DNA of 36,868 bases from Candidatus Omnitrophota bacterium (GTDB taxonomy: Bacteria > Omnitrophota > Gorgyraeia > Aquiviventales > Aquiviventaceae). The notes below the pieces were generated by a model that was not told where the DNA came from, did no database searches, and saw nothing but the letters and a program-made list of their open reading frames with translations. Below are positions 1 through 7,747 of this stretch, piece by piece; the first letter of the stretch is position 1; each line of letters starts with the position of its first letter. A program made the translations under genes and the position numbers. Location: assembly GCA_023247255.1 (NCBI GenBank), contig JAHFGV010000024.1, positions 1 to 36,868 on the forward strand. The letters run 5' to 3'.

Positions 1-116
1 AGGAACGTGAAGTCCTCACTCTCCACCTTCTCGCGGCTCTCCAGATAGTTGAGCATTGACTGGAGATTCAGCACCTGGCCACGCAGGTTACAGATCACGA
101 ACTCCGCTTCCACCAT
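1..116 (-). CDS. N-terminal part of an unidentified protein (runs off the left edge)
   Basis: An ATG at 116 follows a clear AAGGAG Shine-Dalgarno sequence on the minus strand, and the frame stays open for 38 codons to the window edge. The visible N-terminus (begins MVEAEFVICN) is mostly helical-looking and acidic, with no signal peptide or membrane segment. I do not recognise the family. It lies downstream of the PhoB-like regulator gene on the same strand, and a Pho-box-like repeat lies about 240 bp upstream, so it may belong to the same regulon. A MITE now separates that box from the gene. Confidence 0.6.
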   Translation of the reverse strand, partial: MVEAEFVICNLRGQVLNLQSMLNYLESREKVESEDFTF

Positions 117-158
117 CCTTTATCTCCTTTTCCTCTGCTCCTTTTGCTCTGGGTATAA

Positions 159-318
159 GGGTTCGTTAAGAAATGACTGCATCCATTTGACCGGGGGCTT
201 TTGACCCATGGCTGCGTTGCTCATCGCTTACATCCTCATCGAGGATGCTCGCTCTTCGCGCCTTGCCCTGAGTCAAAATCCCCACGGCCAAATAGCGCAG
301 TTATTTCTTAACGAACCC
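159..318. mobile_element. 160-bp MITE, copy A, flanked by TAA duplications
   Basis: The ends are perfect inverted repeats (GGGTTCGTTAAGAAAT at each end) and almost the whole length is an imperfect palindrome with arms of about 75 bp. The 3 bases on both sides are TAA (156-158 and 319-321), a target-site duplication. A second copy in the opposite orientation lies at 16089-16248, flanked by TTA. No transposase is encoded. A TNA-type 3-bp duplication is known from some IS5-family groups, so a non-autonomous derivative of such an IS is a reasonable inference. Confidence 0.85.
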
Positions 319-357
319 TAAGTGTAGAGCAGGGGTGTCAGGCTGGTTTTACGGAAC

Positions 358-375
358 GGTAAGTTATCTGTAAGA
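358..375 (-). promoter_or_regulatory. Pho-box-like 11-bp direct repeat upstream of the gene at 1-116
   Basis: On the plus strand GGTAAGT (358-364) and TGTAAGA (369-375) share GTAAG in the same register, exactly 11 bp apart, the 7-4-7 geometry bound by OmpR/PhoB-family dimers. A similar repeat precedes the regulator gene itself (1250-1267). GTAAAA on the minus strand at 352-347 could be a -10 box. The match to known boxes is geometric rather than by sequence. Confidence 0.5.
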
Positions 376-442
376 CGTGCAGGACACTAAAAGCAGCTTT
401 GGCAGGTTTCAGGAAGGCGGGGCTTGAGCTTCGTTGAGAGAA

Positions 443-1186
443 TCACTCATCGATAACGAACCGATACCCCGTTTTCTTGAGCGTCAGGATTCGGTTCGCT
501 ACCTCATCAAGCTTCTTGCGCAGCTGGCTGATGTGAAAATCCACTGTTCTGGTTTGTAGCTCTCGTGGATTCTTATAGCCCCACACTTTCTCCAAGAGCG
601 CTTTTCGACTTAACGCTCGACCATTCGCCTCAATGAGGATCCTCAGCAGCTCAAACTCCTTCGAGGTCAACTCAGCAGCCTTGCCTTTGACGGTTACCAG
701 GTACTTGCTCCAGTCCACCCTGAGCTCATCTATTTGAAAAACCTCTGCTTTTGAGGACGCGCTGGCTCGCCGAATAGCAACTCGTATCCTGGCCACCAGT
801 TCTCTTGGACTGAAAGGTTTTGTCACGTAGTCGTCCGCCCCCATCTCGAGACCGAGAACTTTATCCGTCTCTTCCGACTTGACCGTCAGCATGATGATTG
901 GAATGTGCCTCGTTTCCTCGGCCTGCTTCAATAGCCGGCACACTTCAAGACCGTCAAGTTCTGGCAGCATCCAGTCAAGGAGGATGACGTCGGGCAATTC
1001 CTGGCGAGCCAGCTCCATGCCCTTGACGCCGTCATCGGCGGTGAGGGTTCGGAAGCCTTCCTTGTCGAGGTTGTATTTTACTGCCTCAACGATGTTCTTC
1101 TCATCCTCGACGATGAGAATCTTGCGGTTACCATGGCCAAGAGCCCGCATTGTACCGGTGACAGATTTGACCTTTGGATCCGTCAT
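443..1186 (-). CDS. phoB: OmpR/PhoB-family response regulator
   Basis: This 247-residue protein has an N-terminal receiver domain (about residues 22-138) and a C-terminal winged-helix DNA-binding domain (about 150-245). The receiver keeps the acidic pair E27/D28, phospho-acceptor D71, T101 and K123. The C-terminal half carries the usual RxxLLxxVWGY and TVDxHIxxLRKKL segments. The start at 1186 follows AGGAGG with good spacing; it leaves an unusual 21-residue extension before the receiver. Family knowledge makes it a phosphorylation-activated transcription factor; no histidine kinase is visible next to it. The 11-bp direct repeat in its own upstream region suggests autoregulation. The symbol phoB is a best guess within the family; KdpE- or RegX3-like roles cannot be excluded. 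Confidence 0.8.
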   Translation of the reverse strand: MTDPKVKSVTGTMRALGHGNRKILIVEDEKNIVEAVKYNLDKEGFRTLTADDGVKGMELARQELPDVILLDWMLPELDGLEVCRLLKQAEETRHIPIIMLTVKSEETDKVLGLEMGADDYVTKPFSPRELVARIRVAIRRASASSKAEVFQIDELRVDWSKYLVTVKGKAAELTSKEFELLRILIEANGRALSRKALLEKVWGYKNPRELQTRTVDFHISQLRKKLDEVANRILTLKKTGYRFVIDE

Positions 1187-1234
1187 GGCGTACCTCCTGT
1201 GTCTGGCAGGAGAGATTACATGAAGGCTGTCAGG

Positions 1235-1267
1235 ATGGTACGAAGGTACCGTAAGATGTACGTAAGA
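1235..1267 (-). promoter_or_regulatory. Pho-box-like repeat and possible -10 upstream of the response regulator
   Basis: CGTAAGA occurs twice (1250-1256 and 1261-1267) separated by TGTA, a perfect 11-bp direct repeat. On the minus strand this reads TCTTACG-TACA-TCTTACG. TACCAT on the minus strand at 1240-1235 lies about 9 bp downstream and could be the -10 box, which is the usual layout of PhoB-activated promoters where the box replaces the -35. Confidence 0.6.
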
Positions 1268-1326
1268 CTAACGAGGCATTAGGCAGAGACCAGGGAGGCA
1301 GGATGAAGAAGTGCTGGGGATGGTGA

Positions 1327-1922
1327 AGAAGGACGTCGAGCCCTCGTCGAGCTGGCTTTCAACCCACACGCTTCCACGCGTTGGCTCGGCGAGAGCGGGC
1401 CACGATCTTCTGGGGCGACAAGACGGGAATGCGCTCCGACCACCAAGCGGGCCGCTCCTACGGACGGGGGCAGACGCCCATCATTCCCGGTACCGGCAAG
1501 CGGTTCCGCTGCAACCGGCTCTCCGCCATCACCAACCGGGGCGCTTGGCATTCACGGTGTTCGAGGGGAGCTTCGTGACGGCGGTGTTCATCGGCTTCTT
1601 GCAGCGCTTGATCCGCCACGCGGGGCGCACGGTCTTCCTGGTCGTGGACGAGCATCCCGTACACGTCGCGGCTGGGGTGGAGCGCTGGGTGCAGCGTCAT
1701 TGGCACCAGGTCCGGCTGTTCTTCCTGCCGGGCTACAGCCCGCATCTCAACCCCGATGAGCTTATCAATCAGGACGTCAAGACTAACGCCGTGGGTCGCA
1801 AGCGCCCCCGGCACAAAACGGAGTTGCTCGACAATGTGCGGCGCTTCATGTGGAGCACCCAACGGCAACCGGCGAAAGGCCGAAGCTACTTCAAGCACCC
1901 GGCTGTCCGCTACGCCGCCTGA
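1327..1922 (+). pseudogene. IS630-family transposase remnant, N-truncated and frameshifted
   Basis: The first part, read from about 1327 in one frame, contains ATIFWGDKTGMRSD and RCNRLSAITNRG, which resemble the middle of IS630-type DDE transposases. From about 1540 the similarity continues in another frame with a VFLVVDEHPVH segment, LPGYSPHLNPDELINQDVK (the final DDE motif) and a typical basic C-terminus ending at the stop at 1920-1922. A single frameshift near 1530-1560 separates the two parts. The N-terminal helix-turn-helix is missing and I found no terminal repeats, so it is a dead fragment. Confidence 0.8.
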
Positions 1923-1990
1923 AGTGTCAAACATTTTCTGCTCCCCGTAATAACACATGAAACTTGACACAACACGAGTGGCTTCTGTTT

Positions 1991-3547
1991 TTATCGGCTG
2001 CTGTCCTGATCCAGGGCTCGTCGTTGAGCTAGTCGGTATTGCAGGTCCGGTTTTATCTTTGATTCGGCAAGAGCGATCGCCTGTTCCAAATCCGAGAAGG
2101 ACCCTTGTCGATCGCCTGAACGCCACTTGGCCTCCGAGCGTGTTTGGTAAGCCTGCGAATCCCCAGGACGAAGCAATAGTCCTTGAGTACAATCTGCAAT
2201 CGAGTCCTGCCAATCGCCTCGGTTCAATCTTAGCCAGGCCCGCGCAAAATAGGCGGAGGCATCGGAATGATCCAGGGCAATGAGTCGGGTGTAATCGGCG
2301 ATGGCTTCTTCCAGATTCCCTGTTTGCCATTGAAGGGACGCCCGATTGGCATAGGTTTCCGCCCGCGTCGGATCCAGGACAATCGCCTGGGTGTAGTCGG
2401 CGATGGCTTGAACACGATCTGCGATGCGCTGGTGCGCCAAGGCTCGATTGTGGTAGATCGACGCCAACTCACGAGTGGCCGGTTTCTGCCAACGCTTGAG
2501 TCCATCAGTATAATCGGTGATCGCCTGCCGGGGATTGCCTCGTTTAAGATGTACCCATGCCCGTTGCCAATAGGCCTGAGGTTTTGAAGGATCGCCCTCG
2601 ATCGCCTGGGTGTAATCCGTCAGGGCCTCGGGCACATTGCCACTCACCCGGTGCGCATCGGCTCGACGCAAGTAGGCCTGGGCTAGGTTGGGATCGAGTT
2701 CAATGGCGTTTGTGTAGTCGGCGACGGCTCCGGTGAGATCCTGTTGTTGCTGACGGACATCCCCACGGTCCACATAGGCTTGCGCGGGATCATAGCGCAG
2801 CTCGATCTGTCGGGAATAATCGGCGAACGCTCCTTCTAAATCTGCGGATTGCTGACGGATATGGGCCCGTTGACGATAGGCTTCTTCCAGGTAAGGATTC
2901 AAAGCCAAAGCACACGTACAATCCTCGATCGCTTGATATAAATTTCCCTGGTGTCTTCGAACAGCGCATCGCGTCGCATAGGTTTCGGCGTTGGCGGGTT
3001 CCAGGCTCAACGCTTTTGTCAGATCAGCGATGGCTTGCGCGAAAGCCTCCTGTTGATCCCAAACCTTCGCGCGGTTCACATAGGCCTTTGCAAACGTGGG
3101 GGCCAGCTCGATGGCTTGCGTAAAATCAGCCAGCGCGCCTTCTCCATCTCCGGACTGAGCCCTGGCGATCCCTCGGTTGTGGTAGGCCTTGACGTGTGTA
3201 GGATCAAAAGCGATGGCTTGGGTGTAAGATTCGATTGCCGCCTGCCACTCATCGAGGTCATGATAACCGACACCGATGGCGTAAGCGGTCTCTGCCTCCG
3301 AGTCTGTCGCTGCGGCAGGTCCGCTGAGGCTCACCCAAAGGAGTCCGATCGATGTCAGGAAAATGAGCTTACACCAATCCCCATCTCGCAGGCTGCGGAA
3401 AAACCCTTCGTGGTTCTGGGTTGAGGGTTCAGGGTTCGGGGCAAATACACCACCGCTCGTCGGTGAGACGGGTCCTGGCCTATAATAAGCGACAGACTCA
3501 AAACGCCTGAGTCGGTAGCCAGTGACTGGTATTGTGTCATGTTTCAT
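1991..3547 (-). CDS. Exported protein with 12 tandem TPR repeats
   Basis: After a hydrophobic stretch ending in GPAAA (about residues 60-80), which looks like a signal peptide, the protein is twelve 34-residue TPR units (about 85-495), most of the form AxAYxxRAxxxxxxGxxxxAIxDYTxAIxLDP, and a short basic tail. TPR arrays are protein-binding scaffolds, here probably periplasmic or outer-membrane linked. The start is uncertain. The only methionine in the protein is the first, and its ATG lies inside a CATGA-type repeat. Residues 1-55 come partly from that repeat and partly from a low-complexity run near 3418-3442. The signal peptide implies that translation really starts between about 3400 and 3380, perhaps at a non-standard codon, or that an earlier start was lost when the repeat arrived. 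The Shine-Dalgarno sequence is poor. Confidence 0.75.
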   Translation of the reverse strand: MKHDTIPVTGYRLRRFESVAYYRPGPVSPTSGGVFAPNPEPSTQNHEGFFRSLRDGDWCKLIFLTSIGLLWVSLSGPAAATDSEAETAYAIGVGYHDLDEWQAAIESYTQAIAFDPTHVKAYHNRGIARAQSGDGEGALADFTQAIELAPTFAKAYVNRAKVWDQQEAFAQAIADLTKALSLEPANAETYATRCAVRRHQGNLYQAIEDCTCALALNPYLEEAYRQRAHIRQQSADLEGAFADYSRQIELRYDPAQAYVDRGDVRQQQQDLTGAVADYTNAIELDPNLAQAYLRRADAHRVSGNVPEALTDYTQAIEGDPSKPQAYWQRAWVHLKRGNPRQAITDYTDGLKRWQKPATRELASIYHNRALAHQRIADRVQAIADYTQAIVLDPTRAETYANRASLQWQTGNLEEAIADYTRLIALDHSDASAYFARAWLRLNRGDWQDSIADCTQGLLLRPGDSQAYQTRSEAKWRSGDRQGSFSDLEQAIALAESKIKPDLQYRLAQRRALDQDSSR

Positions 3548-3755
3548 GGTTTATGTGTCCTGAAAAAGCAGAAAATAAATAGGCACCTCAAGTATGGTCA
3601 AAGGGCTCCTTTTGCTTTCCATGACTCATGACACATGAAACATGACACAGTTTTTCATGACACATGCCTCATGAAACATGGCACCATCCTCATTACTTCT
3701 CTTGGAATAGGACACAACACTCGGTCAACGCGTTGGCTATTTTTGCAAAAGCTAA
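3533..3755 (-). mobile_element. CATGA element, truncated copy E1 (minus orientation)
   Basis: The segment carries the left end of the CATGA family as a reverse complement (TTGGCTATTTTTGCAAAAGC near 3734-3752), the CCAAGAGAAGTAATGAGG block, the CATGA-rich arms and the conserved core. The other end is missing and the element fades into the start of the TPR gene. Relative to its ends the core has the same orientation as in the copy at 27408-27677 and the opposite of those at 13541-13761 and 32880-33127. The plus-strand reading frame that enters the DUF486 remnant begins inside it. Confidence 0.75.
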
Positions 3756-4018
3756 ACTCTAACGGTTTCATGACCATGGCCTGGTACGGCCACTTGAAGC
3801 ATCTCAACGACAAACCGCTGGCTGTGGCGGTCCTGGTGAGTTGGGGGATTACCCTGTTTGAGTATATGCTGCAGGTTCCCGACGCTCTTGGAATTCAGGA
3901 CACCGTCTGGCCGGTGGCCCTGTTGCCGATCGGCTATGCGGCCGAGACACCTGCCAGCACTGCCCGACGAGTCTTACAGGAAATCGTGGGTAACCTCTCC
4001 GGGATTCCCCATTTTTAA
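3756..4018 (+). pseudogene. DUF486 membrane protein fragment, 5' end replaced by a repeat
   Basis: SNGFMTMAWYGHLKHL followed by LVSWGITLFEYMLQVP closely resembles the start of DUF486 proteins, small four-helix membrane proteins of DMT-like fold. The first dozen or so residues of the family, including the true start, are missing because the CATGA element ends at about 3752-3755. After the LQVP motif the similarity fades and the frame closes at 4018 without the third and fourth helices. It converges with the stop of the small membrane protein on the other strand (4015-4017). I treat it as a decayed gene. Confidence 0.65.
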
Positions 4019-4272
4019 AAACTCGGCAGCGCCAGTTGAAATTGTTGAAAATACCGACGCGTTGCCTCAACAGCCGTAAAGCCCAGCACGATCAGCCAGA
4101 GAATCTCTAAGACCATCAGGATTGTCAGAATAATCTTTACCAACCTTGGAAATTGCGGGCTCTTCCACAATAACGGCAACGCCAATGGACCTAAGACCAC
4201 TAAGAGCATCAACAGAACGAACCACCAGCGGTGATACCACTTCACTGAATCGATGTTAGGAGCAGGACTCAT
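4015..4272 (-). CDS. Small two-helix membrane protein downstream of the symporter
   Basis: The 85-residue product has two hydrophobic segments (about residues 17-36 and 45-68) and a short charged end. The ATG at 4272 overlaps the end of the symporter gene (stop at 4256-4258), so the two are probably co-translated; a TTG at 4290 in the same frame is an alternative. I do not recognise the family. Position and size suggest an accessory subunit of the transporter, by analogy with the small proteins encoded beside some SSS transporters, but this is inference. Confidence 0.6.
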   Translation of the reverse strand: MSPAPNIDSVKWYHRWWFVLLMLLVVLGPLALPLLWKSPQFPRLVKIILTILMVLEILWLIVLGFTAVEATRRYFQQFQLALPSF

Positions 4273-6079
4273 GGATTTTCTGAGCGGCAAGCTCCGCCGC
4301 GATCCGTGGGCTATCCATGGGAATGGGAATTATCGGATCGGAATCCCGGGTCCGCAGAATAGGAATCAACACCCATGCCCACGCGCCAAGCGCTGCCGCA
4401 CACAACAGCCATCCTGAGCGAAAGCCGGTGAGCATCAGTTGCAAAGGGCCGATGGTCGTGGCAAGCAACGCGCCACTAGCGATGATCCACTGGATGAGGC
4501 TCAGTCGCCAGGAATCCCGGTGCGTTTTCGGATGCGCAACGATGCCCCAGAAGCCTGGCGGGTGGACTTGGTCGTAGAACCGTTTCAAGACGGGCTGAGC
4601 GACGGGGGCCGTGCCCAGGGTGATCGGCAGCCAGAAGATCGCGCAGGCTACCACCATGAACAAAAGCTCAATGAGCGACCCTTGTGGCCAGCCCAACCAC
4701 TCAAGCACATAAGGACGGGCTAAAAGGACAGGAAGGCTTACGGTCATGGCTGCGATTTCGCTCCAAGGATTGATCCGCCACCAGAACCAACGCAGCAAAT
4801 ACACAGGGCCAATGCCGGCCGTGAGATTGAGGATCCCTGTGAAAGAACTGCCGATGCTTTGGTTGAACCAGGCGACGATCAGCGCCAACAAGGCAAGCAG
4901 CCAAGGCAACAGGCGTGCGACAAAAAGATAATGACGCTCACAAGCCCGCGGCTTAAGAAATCGCTTGTAGCCGTCGTAGAGAAGGTAGGATGCCCCCCAG
5001 TTGAGTTGTGTGCTCAGCGTCGATAGAAAGGCTGCAAAGAAAGAAGCGACCAGAATGCCACGCATCCCCAGAGGCAATAGCTGGGTGATGAGGCGCGGGT
5101 AAGCCCGTTCATGGTCGATGAAGGCATCTCCAGAGACTACACTTACCAATTGCGTATCCGGAATCAGTACAAGCGACGCCAGGGCGGTGAGCACCCAGGG
5201 CCAGGAGCGGAGACAATAGTGCGCGATGCTGAACCAGAGAACCGACAGCATGGCATGGCGCTCATTCTTACAGGAAACCAATCGCTGAACCAGGACTCCT
5301 CCACCGTCGGTGTTTTTCCATGCCCACCACTGCACCAGCATCAACCCCAAAAACCACCCAAAAGGCGATTCCAACAAGCTCATTGCGGATTCACTGGGTC
5401 CCGGTGGGAGGATCGCTAGCGTGCTTGCGGATAACTGATGCGATAGAGCCTTCAATCCTCCGACGGCCCCGACCGCATAGAACGCCAGGATTCCAGCACC
5501 GATCATGGCCCAGACGAATTGGAAGGCATCGGTCAGCACGACTCCCCACAATCCGGACAGCGAGGTATAGCAAGCCCCGAGCAACACGCAACCGATAATG
5601 GATGCTTCACGGTTGAGCCCGGTGGTTTCTTGCAGAACCTTGGTCATTCCCGTCACCGGCCAGACGCCGATGATGAAACAGTTGTACAGCAATCCCCAGT
5701 AGAGCGCCTTGAATCCTCGCAAGAAGGCTGCCGGTTTTCCACTGTAGCGCAGCTCGACCAGCTCCACTTCGGTGGTGACAGATGTCCGCTTCCACAGTTT
5801 GGAAAAAACAAAAACCGCAAGCATGCTGCTCAGGCCGAGCGCCCACACCTCCCAGCATCCCCACAATCCCCGTCGCCGGACCATCGAGGTTATCAACAAG
5901 GGTGTGTCCGAAGAGAAAGCCGTGGCTGCCATCGATGTGCCGGCCAACCACCAGCCCAGGGTTCGATTCGATACGAAATAGGCTTCGAGGCTTTGGCTTC
6001 CCACACGGCGAAGGCAGAGACCGAGCAGAAGACTGATGAGACAGAAGATCGCAACAAGGGTCCAATCAAACCAGTGCAT
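4256..6079 (-). CDS. Sodium:solute symporter (SSS/SLC5 family)
   Basis: This 607-residue polytopic membrane protein begins with a first helix (residues 5-24) followed by YFVSNRTLGWWLAGTSMAATAFSSDTPL, the typical SSS N-terminus with the broken first core helix that helps bind Na+. About 13 hydrophobic segments follow, and a second conserved block is SFFAAFLSTLSTQLNWGASYLLYDGY (about residues 350-375), another Na+-site helix of the family. The substrate cannot be read from sequence. It is translationally coupled to the small membrane protein that follows. I saw no strong Shine-Dalgarno sequence before the ATG. The function as a secondary transporter is firm; the substrate is unknown. Confidence 0.85.
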   Translation of the reverse strand: MHWFDWTLVAIFCLISLLLGLCLRRVGSQSLEAYFVSNRTLGWWLAGTSMAATAFSSDTPLLITSMVRRRGLWGCWEVWALGLSSMLAVFVFSKLWKRTSVTTEVELVELRYSGKPAAFLRGFKALYWGLLYNCFIIGVWPVTGMTKVLQETTGLNREASIIGCVLLGACYTSLSGLWGVVLTDAFQFVWAMIGAGILAFYAVGAVGGLKALSHQLSASTLAILPPGPSESAMSLLESPFGWFLGLMLVQWWAWKNTDGGGVLVQRLVSCKNERHAMLSVLWFSIAHYCLRSWPWVLTALASLVLIPDTQLVSVVSGDAFIDHERAYPRLITQLLPLGMRGILVASFFAAFLSTLSTQLNWGASYLLYDGYKRFLKPRACERHYLFVARLLPWLLALLALIVAWFNQSIGSSFTGILNLTAGIGPVYLLRWFWWRINPWSEIAAMTVSLPVLLARPYVLEWLGWPQGSLIELLFMVVACAIFWLPITLGTAPVAQPVLKRFYDQVHPPGFWGIVAHPKTHRDSWRLSLIQWIIASGALLATTIGPLQLMLTGFRSGWLLCAAALGAWAWVLIPILRTRDSDPIIPIPMDSPRIAAELAAQKIHESCS

Positions 6080-6137
6080 GGAATGAGGAGGCTGACATCT
6101 GCGCTAATACATAAGGAACTAAGTCTTGCAACCATTA

Positions 6138-6184
6138 CCCCTCACCTGTTCCCTCTCCCCTATGGGGAAAGGGGTGGGGTGAGG
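6138..6184. repeat. Palindromic intergenic hairpin
   Basis: CCCCTCACC at the left pairs with GGTGAGG at the right, and inside CTCCCC pairs with GGGGAAAG around the loop TAT. This C-rich/G-rich inverted repeat lies between the divergent-side end of anmK and the symporter start and could act as a transcript end or simply be an intergenic repeat. Confidence 0.5.
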
Positions 6185-6212
6185 AGCGTTGGAATGACAC
6201 AAAACTAATTTC

Positions 6213-6312
6213 TTTTGTATGAGTACTGTGTCATGTCTCTAAGATCCAGTACTCACGTCTGTTTCATGAGTCATGTGTTATGTGTCATGTGTCATGGAAA
6301 GCAAAAGGAGCG
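6213..6312 (-). mobile_element. CATGA element, partial copy E2
   Basis: Holds the ACGTCTG junction, the CATGA-rich arm and the start of the conserved core (GAAAGCAAAAGGAGCG at 6298-6313). The rest of the core and the other end are missing. The truncated core runs into the 3' end of anmK, where it supplies the last codons and the stop. Confidence 0.65.
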
Positions 6313-7421
6313 CTTCCCGGAGTAATGCTTCCCAAGACACAGGCCCTACGGGCACCGGTTGTCTCTGGCAAGTGGTTGATGCGTCCTTGAAAAGCGCGCA
6401 GCGCTAGAAACGCAAAGGCGATCGGTTCTTTGGCCTGCGCGGGAACGCCGTAATCTTCAATCGTGCGTACCGGAAGTGGTGCGAGCAATTCCCTCAAATG
6501 ATGCATGAGGGTATGATTGCGCACCCCTCCTCCGCTGACGATGACCTGTGCCAAACGATCGGGGACGAATGCCCGGTAGCTTTCGGCGATGCTATAGGCG
6601 GTGAAATAGGTAAGCGTAGCCAGAAGATCCTTGGAGGGACGCAGCCGTTTTCTACTCAGGTGTTGGGCAATCCATTTTTCGCTGAACCACTCGCGACCGG
6701 TTGACTTGGGCGGTGGGCGATGGAAAAATGAAAACCGCCAGAGCCTACGGATGGCGGAATGATCGATACGCCCTCCTCGGGCTAGGCGGCCTTGAGGATC
6801 ATAGCGCAGACGACCTTGGCTCAGCTTCTGCGCAATGCTGTCGATGAGACAATTGCCCGGCCCTGTATCGAAAGCCAAGGTTTTCAGGTTCTGTCCGACC
6901 ACGGCCACATTCGCGATTCCACCGATGTTCTGTAGCGCCCGGGGCGGGCCGAGTCCGAAAAACACCTTGTCAAAGTAAGGCACCAGAGGTGCCCCTTCTC
7001 CTCCGGCAGCGATATCGCGGGTTCGGAAGTTGGCAACGACAGCGATGCCGGTACGATGCGCGATGATCGCTGGCTCGCCGATTTGAAATGTGGAAGCGAT
7101 TCGATCTTTTGGACCATGGTAGAGCGTATGTCCGTGGGAACCGATGACCGTGACTCGTTCAGGAGCGACCTTCACCGAGTGCAGCAGGCTCAGGCTGGCT
7201 TGCGCCAATTTTTCTCCCAACGCCACATGGAGATGGGAAACCTCGCGTGCCGATAGCGTAGGTCCTCGACGCAACGTAGCGGAGAAAGATGGAGAATAAG
7301 CTTGTGTGCGGTAGGCAATGATCCGAAACCGACGATTCTCAAATCGCACCAAGGCGGCAGAGATCCCATCGGCAGAAGTTCCGGACATCAAGCCGACGGC
7401 CAATCGAGCAACGCGCTTCAT
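6285..7421 (-). CDS. anmK: Anhydro-N-acetylmuramic acid kinase
   Basis: AnmK cleaves the 1,6-anhydro ring of anhydro-MurNAc with ATP and gives MurNAc-6-phosphate in the cytoplasm during cell-wall recycling. The 378-residue product shows the family's N-terminal nucleotide-binding motif GLMSGTSADGI (residues 11-21), a HTLYHGP segment, GIANVAV and the FDTGPGN motif (near 185), and a late VSGGGVRN motif. Length is normal. The gene is followed on the other side by murQ, which uses its product, so the pair is a recycling cluster. The last nine or so residues (SAPFAFHDT) and the stop are encoded by a CATGA element that has cut off the natural end after the ALG-type segment. The catalytic core is intact, so the enzyme should work. 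Confidence 0.93.
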   Translation of the reverse strand: MKRVARLAVGLMSGTSADGISAALVRFENRRFRIIAYRTQAYSPSFSATLRRGPTLSAREVSHLHVALGEKLAQASLSLLHSVKVAPERVTVIGSHGHTLYHGPKDRIASTFQIGEPAIIAHRTGIAVVANFRTRDIAAGGEGAPLVPYFDKVFFGLGPPRALQNIGGIANVAVVGQNLKTLAFDTGPGNCLIDSIAQKLSQGRLRYDPQGRLARGGRIDHSAIRRLWRFSFFHRPPPKSTGREWFSEKWIAQHLSRKRLRPSKDLLATLTYFTAYSIAESYRAFVPDRLAQVIVSGGGVRNHTLMHHLRELLAPLPVRTIEDYGVPAQAKEPIAFAFLALRAFQGRINHLPETTGARRACVLGSITPGSAPFAFHDT

Positions 7422-7440
7422 ATTCCCGGTAGCCTAGCAG

Positions 7441-7483
7441 GCTGCTGAAAAACTCATCTTCGCTGAAAACATGAGCATGAGGC
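7441..7483. repeat. Short direct repeat R4, copy 1
   Basis: GAAAAACTCATCTTCGCTGA and the following CATGAGCATGAGG recur with few changes at 17055-17090, at the 3' end of tatC. Here the copy lies directly upstream of the anmK start. The 5' part, GCAGGCTGCTGAAAAA, looks like the end of a known type of intergenic repeat. No function is evident. Confidence 0.6.
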
Positions 7484-7507
7484 ACGGGGAACGAGACAGG
7501 GAACATT

Positions 7508-7747
7508 GGAATTGTCGATTGACGATCGTCGATCTTCGATTGAACAGCGGTTTTCAATCGAAAATCCAAAATCGACAATCGAAAATTCAAAGTCAGTTTC
7601 GTCGATCGACGATCGTCGATTTTCGATTGAACAGTGGACTTCCAATCGAAAATCCAAAATCGACAATCGAAAATTCCAAGGCAGTCTCATGATTCCCTGG
7701 AAGGAGATGAGTTACCGGTCCCACAGGCTCATCTTGTGGAGCTCCAC
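7508..7747. repeat. Two tandem AATCGAAAAT palindromes plus a REP-like stem-loop
   Basis: Two copies (7508-7592 and 7597-7681) of an 80-85 bp palindromic unit built of AATCGAAAATCCAAAATCG and its complement are followed by a linker of about 35 bp and the stem-loop CCCACAGG-CTCAT-CTTGTGG (7720-7738). The same order, palindrome-linker-stem-loop, recurs at 13838-13925, so it behaves as one composite repeat. The stem-loop forms the 3' end of murQ. Confidence 0.8.

Noticed and set aside
879-1223. Antisense open frame over the response regulator
   Set aside because: No ribosome-binding site or family similarity; it mirrors the codon bias of the real gene.
7508-7681. Repeats that might be a CRISPR array
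   Set aside because: Only two copies, each internally palindromic over its full length, no unique spacers of constant size, and no cas genes.
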